Source: Jacaranda mimosifolia (lineage: Eukaryota; Streptophyta; Magnoliopsida; Lamiales; Bignoniaceae). From it: a stretch of 64,000 nt of DNA. This document shows positions 56,551 through 64,000 of the stretch, piece after piece. Position numbers and translations under genes: made by a program. Every line of letters starts with the position of its first letter. Position 1 is the first letter of the stretch. The stretch lies in NCBI GenBank assembly GCA_018894105.1, contig CM032131.1, positions 19,449,578-19,513,577 of the forward strand, in the 5' to 3' direction. The notes beneath the pieces are model-generated. The model saw only the letters and a list, made by a program, of their open reading frames with translations, ran no database searches and had not been told where the DNA came from.

Positions 56551-56777
56551 TACACCACCAGCTTCAGTCTCTCTAAACCAAACTTGTTCATCCTTATAGC
56601 TGTGTTTGAAAAATTTATCCATTTGTCTCTTGGATTCGATTCGTAGAAAAATAAAACCTCAATGTTGTGTCTATATATGTGAGTTTAGAGCATTTTGTCC
56701 TTGAACTTGCTCAAGCTGTCTTTTGTTTTTTCTCCCTTTTTCTTTTTGGTGTTTGTATGTGTATGACAGAGAGAGAG

Positions 56778-58255
56778 ATGGAGTTTCACTCAAGTGAACA
56801 AGGATTCTTGGAAGAGTTACTATGTCTAAGAGAAATGGAGTATTACAGAAATCAAGACTTCAACACTAATATTGGATGGAGTACTAATCTTGATGGTTTT
56901 TCCTGCTACAACAATTCTGCCTTCCCTACAAATAATTGTTTCGAGGATTACTCTCTGCCCATCGATCAATGCCTAAACTGCTCACTCAACGGCGCCGCCC
57001 CGTTTGGAGACGACCTGTCACCTCCTGACTTCACTTCAGATTCATCAAACACAAAGCTCGATCCCCAAACATTCCCTTATTCTCAAGAAGATTACTATTC
57101 CATGCCCAATTTTGATGATGAAGATGGTGGCACTGGTGCCCTTTTTGGAAATGGGGTTCGGGATTTTGACATCGGAGCTCCATGTAAAGTTGAACCCGTA
57201 CCCGAAGTGCCCACTTTCAACGTGGGTTTTGTCCCTGAAAGTGAAAGAAAGAACAAAGCGAAGAAGCTAAATGGCCAGCCCTCAAAGAATCTTATGGCTG
57301 AGAGGAGGCGGAGGAAGCGGTTAAACGACCGCCTCTCGATGCTCAGATCAGTTGTTCCCAAGATAAGCAAGGTAATAATTACTGTAACTAATATACTCAT
57401 ACTAATTATGATAATCTTTTCTTGATTATTAATTTAAATTAAAACTCGATCGTTGACATTAGTAAATTTGCTGAAAAATGTGGTTAATACATATATATGC
57501 TGCAGATGGATAGAACTTCTATACTTGGAGATACCATAGATTACATGAAGGAGCTGCTGGAGAGGATCAATAGCTTGCAAGAAGAAATGGACATGGGAAC
57601 AAACCAGTTGGGCTTATTGAGCATATTCAATGATGTCAAGCCGAATGAAATTTTGATAAGAAATTCACCTAAAGTATGATTCTTTTTTTTTTTTTTTTTT
57701 TTGTCTTTTCACCAATATATATATATATATATATAAATTAAGTTAATTACATGTAATATATACGGGAATTAATTTAATTAAAATATTTTCTTTTGTGGTA
57801 AAAAATTAATGCATCAATTTTTTGGTTCAATGCAGTTTGATGTGGAAAGGAGGAATTCAGACACAAGAATAGAGGTTTGCTGCGCAGGGAAGCCTGGTTT
57901 GTTGCTATCAACAGTGACCACTTTAGAGGCATTGGGAATGGAGATTCAACAGTGTGTTATTAGCTGCTTTAATGATTTTGCAATGCAAGCTTCTTGCTCT
58001 GAGGTAGGAATATCAATATGGGAAATTCCAAATGATGGATGAGTATTATAAAATATAACATATTTATCATGTAATTCAAGTACTTTCAATAGAATTAGTG
58101 GACCAGAAACATATTTTTTTTCATTTTTTTTTTGGGGTCTAATTTGCAAATGTAATGAATGGTGGCAGGAATTGAAGCAGAGGGCAATTTTGGATACAGA
58201 AGACGTAAAGCAGGCACTGTTTAGAAATGCAGGATATGGAGGAAGGTGTCTCTGA
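56778..58255 (+). CDS. bHLH transcription factor, bHLH93/bHLH61-like (subgroup IIIb)
   Basis: Four exons: 56778-57371, 57506-57673, 57836-58003 and 58169-58255. All introns are GT-AG, phase 0, and the exons sum to 338 codons. The N-terminus ([19 protein letters not shown]) and an acidic, Ser/Asn-rich region precede the bHLH domain (about residues 175-240). Its basic part reads '[20 protein letters not shown]', with the E-box-contacting Glu and Arg present; helix 2 ([20 protein letters not shown]) starts exon 2. Exon 3 is a C-terminal ACT-like dimerisation region ('[17 protein letters not shown]'). The end '[14 protein letters not shown]' is a signature of Arabidopsis bHLH93. The start at 56778 was chosen over an in-frame ATG at 56667 because relatives begin at this Met. 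In Arabidopsis bHLH93 is linked to short-day flowering and to FAMA partnership; the role here is inferred. Confidence 0.95.
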
Positions 58256-58510
58256 TAATTAAGCAACAAATTAGACTGACAAATGAAAAATATTTTAATT
58301 AATTTTGCTGAGAAAATGTGTGGGATAGATAATTCTGAATCTATGTACTTCTGAAGGAACTTTTGAAGTGAAGAGTTGTAGTGATTTTTATGCTTTCATT
58401 AGTCCGAATTATCCAAAGTAAGTGGTGGGTAATTTCTAGATAGCTAAGAAGATTTCTTCTTCTCTCTCTGTCCTTTTATTTTTCCCTCCCTCTTCCTCTA
58501 AATAAAGCCA
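58256..58510 (+). other. 3' untranslated region of the bHLH gene
   Basis: Follows the TGA at 58253-58255. AATAAA at 58501-58506 is the best poly(A) signal candidate, about 245 bp after the stop. A CT-rich run (58455-58499) precedes it. Confidence 0.45.
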
Positions 58511-60361
58511 TTTGATGAAGTGATTCAGATCTTTGGACGCCTGGCTGGCCTGGCATGACTGCCCTTTGTATTTTAGTGCAATAAGGAAGCAATTCTGCTT
58601 TTTCTTTTCAGACTAAGAAATTAATATGCTGTTTTAAGATAATGGAATGTTTTTAGGATTCTGTTGAAGATTCTGCAAATTATTAATTGCCGTCCACTGG
58701 AAGATGAAATCTGTTCATGACGACAAATTTCTTGCAAATCGTAATCAGCTTTCCAATTAATTAAGAGTAAAGGCAGTTTATTTTAGCAAAAGTTTCCTTA
58801 ATCCCGGCTCCAATTTACAATATTTTAAACCTTTGGGGTTATTTTAAAAATCAACAAGTAATTGTTGTTCTTGAGAAATAAAATAAATTCCAACTGCAGA
58901 ATTAAGGCTTTATTATGCATCCGTAAATGTAATTAATGCATGAAATATTGATTTATTATGGATATTGTTATTTGTACTTCAAAATTTATTATTCACACTC
59001 AACTCTAAATTTTTATGTTAGGTTATTAATTAAAATATCCACTTACTTTTTAAATCTATTTATATTAATTTGTAAGACAAATATACCCTTTAATATAATA
59101 ATTGTCACTTTTAATTTTGTGATTCATGAATATATTTCACCTCAATTTGTCCAACTTAATATGAAATAATATTAATATATATTAAATTTTTCTCTAATTC
59201 TCACAAATAATTTGGAGAATATAACACATTTTTCTATGATAACAACAGTGTTTATGTGACATTTAAATTTTTAGTTCAAAAAACTTTTAAAATATAATTG
59301 GATTTAAAATTAAACTTCAAAATGTAATATAACTTAAAATCTATAGATGTTTAAACATTTAAGTCATACTTTTTAATCTAAAATACTTGACAAACTTTAA
59401 GTACTTTTTCAATGTAATATTAAAATTTGCATCATCTTTTACTCGTTTTATTTAAGTAATATTTGAATAATATTATGTAAATTAAAAAATACATATTAAT
59501 TTACCTTCAAGTATAAAAATAAAAAATAAAAATACCAGCACCTGTGGGTCATCCATCGCTCATAGTCATGAGTAATGGATCTACTATCTTGTATCCAATA
59601 AAAAATGAATAATTTTATCTATGATAAATTTACCCAACTCTTTATTATCCATTCTTGGGTTACCTATGAATACCCATTTGCCAAGTCTAGGTAAGTGAAA
59701 ATATATTATATTTTAGTGATACTGTCATTTTTTTATTGAAGTTCATAACCATATTTCAGTGAGATAATTGAATTTAGAGATAGGATAATCTGTTCATTTT
59801 TATATGCTTTATCAAGTTTAACATGTAATGAATCAAGCTAAGAATGAATCAAGATTATATTTAATAGGACAAAAATAGTACACTAAGGGTATAATTGTCC
59901 ACCAATCTAAATTAAATGATATCTTGAAATAAAATGATATAATAGTCAATTCTTATAGAATAAAAATCAATTAGAGTACTAATAACAAACTTTGGAGTGC
60001 AAATAACAATACTCATTTATTATCACGTTATGCAATTTATTGATTTTTCATGTAGAGGGTGTGGTTGTGTGTATCTCTTTATTTTTTATCCCTGAACCCT
60101 TACAAATCGAAACTTATATATATGGTAATCCGCAAATAATTTGAATTTGAGGCTTCCAAATGGAAGCGAAACAAAGATATAGAAAGAAAGTGAAAATATT
60201 TGGAACTAATTAACTAGATTCAATTTATTTAGCCAAAGCATCTTTAAAGTTATAGTCAATTCCATCCTTTTATACTTTCCTTACTTGCATTTTCTCCATG
60301 TTTTAGTTAATTACTTATTTAGTTTTGTGTGTGTGTATATATATATATATACACACACACA
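58511..60361. other. Intergenic AT-rich DNA downstream of the bHLH gene
   Basis: No gene recognised. 59520-59700 ends with ACCCATTTGCCAAGTCTA, which resembles one terminus of a widespread plant hAT MITE (ACCCATTTGCCA..CTA), but no opposite end was fixed. A (TG)n(TA)n(CA)n palindromic tract occupies 60326-60362. Confidence 0.35.
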
Positions 60362-60362
60362 C
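60326..60362. repeat. Composite palindromic dinucleotide repeat
   Basis: TGTGTGTGTG, then TATATATATATATATA, then CACACACACACAC: the outer blocks are complementary, so the tract can fold back fully. It abuts the proposed 3' end of the Helitron. Confidence 0.9.
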
Positions 60363-62628
60363 TAGCATTATTCTCGTACTATGCACGGATTCTTTAAAAT
60401 TATTATATATTAATATAATTATTGAATTATAAATATAACTAAAATAATAATATAAAAATAAAAATATCACAAACATATCAAGTAATTAGTAAAATTAAAT
60501 TTAAATATTTATAATTTAGTATTTAAAAGTTTGCAACATATAAAGACATCTTGTATACATAATGTCATAAAAAATAAATTTCAAAATTATTCAGTGAGAA
60601 GTTAAAAAAAATTTAAAACATCAAAAAATAAAAATCTATGAATATAATTATGTACTTTATTAAAAAAAAGAAAATATTATGCAATCAAAAGCTAAAAGAT
60701 AATTGCATTAAAAAATAAAAATATATGAGAATGATATAAAACACAAGATTGATAGCTTGAAAGTTGTTTGAAAACATTTAAAATTATAACACTTTAAGAT
60801 TATTTTAGACTGAAAAGAGGATGAGTATATATTAGGTTAAAACTTAAAATATAAAGAATTAGATAATATATTAGTTGCCAAGGATTAGAAAAATCTTATT
60901 TAATTTTAGTGTTTGATTAAAAATCAATTAAGTCAAGATAAAACCATGATAGTAAAGACAAAAAAAATTAAAAAATTAAAATAAATATATAAAATAATTA
61001 CAAAGTTAAGATCAATATTAGTATATAATTAAGTTTATAGAAACCTTTTAATTTGACTCATAGCTTAGTTATCGAATAATTAAGTGAAGAAAAAAGTTTG
61101 ATATTAGTAATGCAAAGTTAAAATCATAGTAAATTGATAAAGTAATTATAAGCTCAAAATTAATTTTAAATAGGAATTAGTGATAGGATATGAGGATGAA
61201 ATTAGAATGTAAAATAAAATATGAAAAAAAATAAATTATTATGTTCATTCTCAAAGTTTTTGTATGAATGTAATTGGATCTTCATATTATATTTCGCAAA
61301 TAGCAGAAAAAAGGTGAATAACAAAATAAGTTGTTAACCTTTCAAACAATCAAAATAAAAATAAAAAATAAAAAATAAAAATTTATATATGCATTGATAG
61401 ACTAAATAATGTCTAGAGTTATAAACTTAAAAAGTTAATAGGTGTATTTTCTATCGAAATAACCATCTCATAATTTTTTTAAATATATAAAAAATAATCT
61501 AAGAATATATATTGATTTATTATATAAATTTTTTAAAAAGAGTTCGAATTATACATATTTATACATACATGATTATAAATATATGAATATAAAATGACAT
61601 ACTTCTAAAATTATAAATATTCAAAAAGTGAAATAAATTTTAAAAGTATTGAAAAAAAATAGATCTCAACCTATAAAACTATAAACTTAGATGTGCAAAA
61701 AAAAAAAAAAAAGGCGAATTGAAAAATAAATTACAAAATTTAACAATAAACTAATAACTTTATTCAAAAAATGAGTAAAAGGATGCTAAATGTATAATAT
61801 TTTAAATAAAATAAGAATTAAATGAAAAAAATTATTAATAATTAAGGAGAAAAATGTAACTAATAAAAATAAAATAAAATTAAAAATATTAAGCGCAATT
61901 AATAAATCTCATAATAAATGAATTGATAACGTAAACTAAGTAGTAAACAAAAAAGATATAGAAATTTATAAATTTAATAGTAATAAAAGCTAAATAATAG
62001 ACTTTCTTTAGGTTGAAAAGAAAATTATAGCACTAAAAATCAAAAAATAAAATAAAAAAACCAACATAAACCAAAAGAGAAAGAAAACAAAATCAAAAGT
62101 TGAACAATAAAATCAAATAAACAATAAACACTTTGAATAATGAACTAAAAATGCACACGAAGAGATAGAAGAAAAAAATGCTAGAAATAAAGAGGACACA
62201 AATAACAGAGTAAAAAAAAAATGCTAGAACCTGATAATATTAATGAAATGACTTTTGAAAGACTTTATATATAGTGATATAGATATAAATTAGTTATTAT
62301 AGATTAGAGAAAATCATCAAAGATTTATCAAATTATAGAGTTCAAATGATTAAGAAATCTTCCACATATTGGAAGTAGAGATGGAAAAGATTTTGTAGAT
62401 AAAATACAATTATTTTTTGATATCAGAATAACTAAAAATTTTGTTCTAATCAAGAAAATAATTTCAAAAAATCAGATATCTTTAAAAAGAATAAATAATA
62501 TCAAATTTAATAACTAAAAATCAAAATTTAAATTTAATTAAAAAACTCAAAATTCTAAGAATTTAAAATTTGGTCAAAATTGCACAATTGTGGGTTTCAC
62601 ACCGTTGTATTATATATAATAGTATAGA
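60362..62628 (-). mobile_element. Probable non-autonomous Helitron, about 2.27 kb
   Basis: On the - strand it begins TCTATACTATTATATATAAT preceded by A. It ends ATAATGCTAG followed by T, so the A^TC..CTRR^T insertion rule of Helitrons is met. Just before the end, CCGTGCATAGTACGAG resembles the CCGTGC-loop-GCACGG hairpin usual at plant Helitron 3' ends, now imperfect. The interior is AT-rich without a Rep/helicase ORF. A second copy of the 5' end lies just outside, ending at 62843. Confidence 0.5.
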
Positions 62629-62769
62629 TAGATAGATATATTTTAAACTTTGAATGAAAGAAAATTAGAGATAAGATACAATCATATTGGTTAGAAATAA
62701 TAATCAACAAATATTGAAAACTTTTGAACAAATTAAAATGCTCAAAATTCTAAAACTTTGTCATTTGAC

Positions 62770-62843
62770 CAAAATTGCACAATTAGAATCAAAATTAAAT
62801 AATTATGGATCCCAAACCGTTGTGCTATATATAATAGTATAGA
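62770..62843 (-). repeat. Second copy of the Helitron-like 5' end
   Basis: On the - strand it starts TCTATACTATTATATATAGC and continues with CAACGGTTTGG and a shared AATTGTGCAATTTTGGTCAAA block, parallel to 62555-62628. It may be an older copy into which the other inserted, or a tandem 5' end duplication. Confidence 0.5.
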
Positions 62844-64000
62844 TAGATATAATAGTTTGAAGGGTTATTTGTACATTATATTGTATGGTCAAGAGGTTAT
62901 TTGTTATATAAATTAGCCTTTCATTTATCCTCATTCGATAAAAAAAAGAGACTTCTCGCTTCTACTCGACATGAGGAGCATTTTGTGAAGGGCTTTTAAT
63001 TTTAAATATCAATCTAATTAAGTTAATTCTCATCCCTTTCTCGGTAAGATTTTGCATTCTACACACTCTTTTCTTCATTGTTTGCTCTCTCTCTTCTTCA
63101 CTACTTCAACAGAACTCTATTTTACTTCTTCAGTCCTTTCCACTTTATTTCATCTCCATTTGACATAGGAAGAAGGAATAACTTTTAACCTACTTTTCCG
63201 TAACTAGTAATTCTAGTAGTATTGAATCCGCAAATCAATCTGATTTGCCCTTAGTTACAACCCCAGGGAAGATAGAATTAGGACTAAAATCCAAATCTCT
63301 TTAACTGCCCACTATCTCGAGAAGAGATTAGGGATATAGAGAGAGGAATGAGGGAATCCTGATCCCTCCAAGGCTCCAATACTATTATATTCTCGCAAGA
63401 AAAAAATTACCCAAGCTGAGTGTGATCCTCTTTGTTGACTTGTGGGTATTCTCCAGGATTTAATATGATAATCGACAACTCGACAGATTGGCCCGATGAA
63501 CCGCCTCTTGGGTATCTTCGCTTTTACTCTAAGCAATACGATGGGGATTGAGGTTTCCCATCCCCCCTCTTTTCACTTGGATAATTAGGGGCTTGTTCTC
63601 TAATGTTTTGACTATTTTCAATTTTTTTTTTTTTGGGAATGAGTTTTTGGGAGAAAATTTAGAGGATGTGCCAAGTGTTTCTTTTTTGTTTTGAAAAAAT
63701 ATGAAAAATGATTTAAAAATGAGTTGTTTGTTTTTTTATGTTTTGGGGAGAGACAAACTTTATTATTGATATCAAATTAGTTGCTTTTTTGTTGGGTTTG
63801 TAAGGTGAAAGTAATTTTTTTTAAGTAATACATTATATATGTATGTATGTATATTTATAGTTGGTGATGTGTGTATATATATATATATATGTAATAATTG
63901 ATATATTATTTTAATAAAATAATATGTAATTAATTCAATTGGTATTTTGTTTTAAAATTTATATTTTTATGAATTTATTAATACATATTAATTATTTATG
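62844..64000. other. Intergenic DNA to the window end, with a less AT-rich stretch
   Basis: 63040-63570 is clearly less AT-rich than its surroundings and holds a 74-codon ORF on the - strand (63536-63312, 'AKIPKRRFIGPICRVVDYHI') without a domain I can name. It could be part of a retroelement leader, an organelle-derived insertion or a gene running off the window. 63570-64000 is AT-rich with (AT)n near 63870. Confidence 0.35.

Noticed and set aside
56667..56777. In-frame upstream ATG extending the bHLH protein by 37 residues
   Set aside because: The extension is hydrophobic and unlike family members, which begin at the Met encoded at 56778. It probably lies in the 5' untranslated region.
57004..57400. 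ORFs in other frames across bHLH exon 1 (+ and - strands)
   Set aside because: Overlap the real exon with intact bHLH coding; no motifs.

Overview
This window is nuclear DNA of a flowering plant, most likely a eudicot. It is AT-rich and intron-bearing, is dominated by decayed transposable elements, and contains one clearly recognisable host gene. The species cannot be fixed from the sequence.

1-16839 is a block of Ty3/gypsy retrotransposon relics of the TAT (Ogre/Retand/Grande-like) type. A short reverse-transcriptase relic (1-480) precedes element A on the + strand (536 to about 7690: LTR, gag, protease, RT with a large internal deletion, integrase, about 60-bp tandem repeats, antisense ORF). 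Element B follows on the - strand (about 7690-16839: LTR at 16424-16839, gag-protease, RT-RNase H, integrase, about 105-bp tandem repeats, antisense ORF on the + strand). A and B meet tail to tail near 7690. Each has lost its 3' LTR and the start of its antisense ORF there.

16840-17950 has no recognisable gene. 17950-32164 is a Ty1/copia relic on the + strand (gag, GAG-pre-integrase, integrase, RT, RNase H, 3' LTR at 31765-32164). Its linker between integrase and RT is split by a nested CACTA (En/Spm) transposon at 19575-29570 (9,996 bp, target duplication AGC). The CACTA element keeps only the C-terminal DUF4216 part of a transposase, on the - strand.

32165-56500 is AT-rich intergenic DNA holding small non-autonomous elements: a CACTA-type element at 44103-46054 with an end fragment of the same family at 52960-53116; hAT-type elements at 51038-51634 (8-bp TSD), 53166-53802 (TSD 7/8) and probably 47366-48184; a family of about 360-bp MITEs at 36730, 49255, 50135 and 50507; several microsatellites; a GC-rich island at about 40336-41040; and a long hairpin at 35663-35729.

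56778-58255 is a four-exon bHLH transcription factor gene of the bHLH93/bHLH61 (subgroup IIIb, ICE1-related) type. All splice sites, the bHLH domain and a conserved C-terminal domain are intact, giving 338 aa. It appears to be the only functional gene. 58256-64000 is AT-rich DNA with a probable non-autonomous Helitron on the - strand (60362-62628) and an unexplained, less AT-rich stretch at 63040-63570.

No bacterial-type operons, CRISPR arrays, rRNA or convincing tRNA genes were seen. The most unusual architecture is the pair of convergent TAT elements with antisense coiled-coil ORFs, and the copia/CACTA nest.
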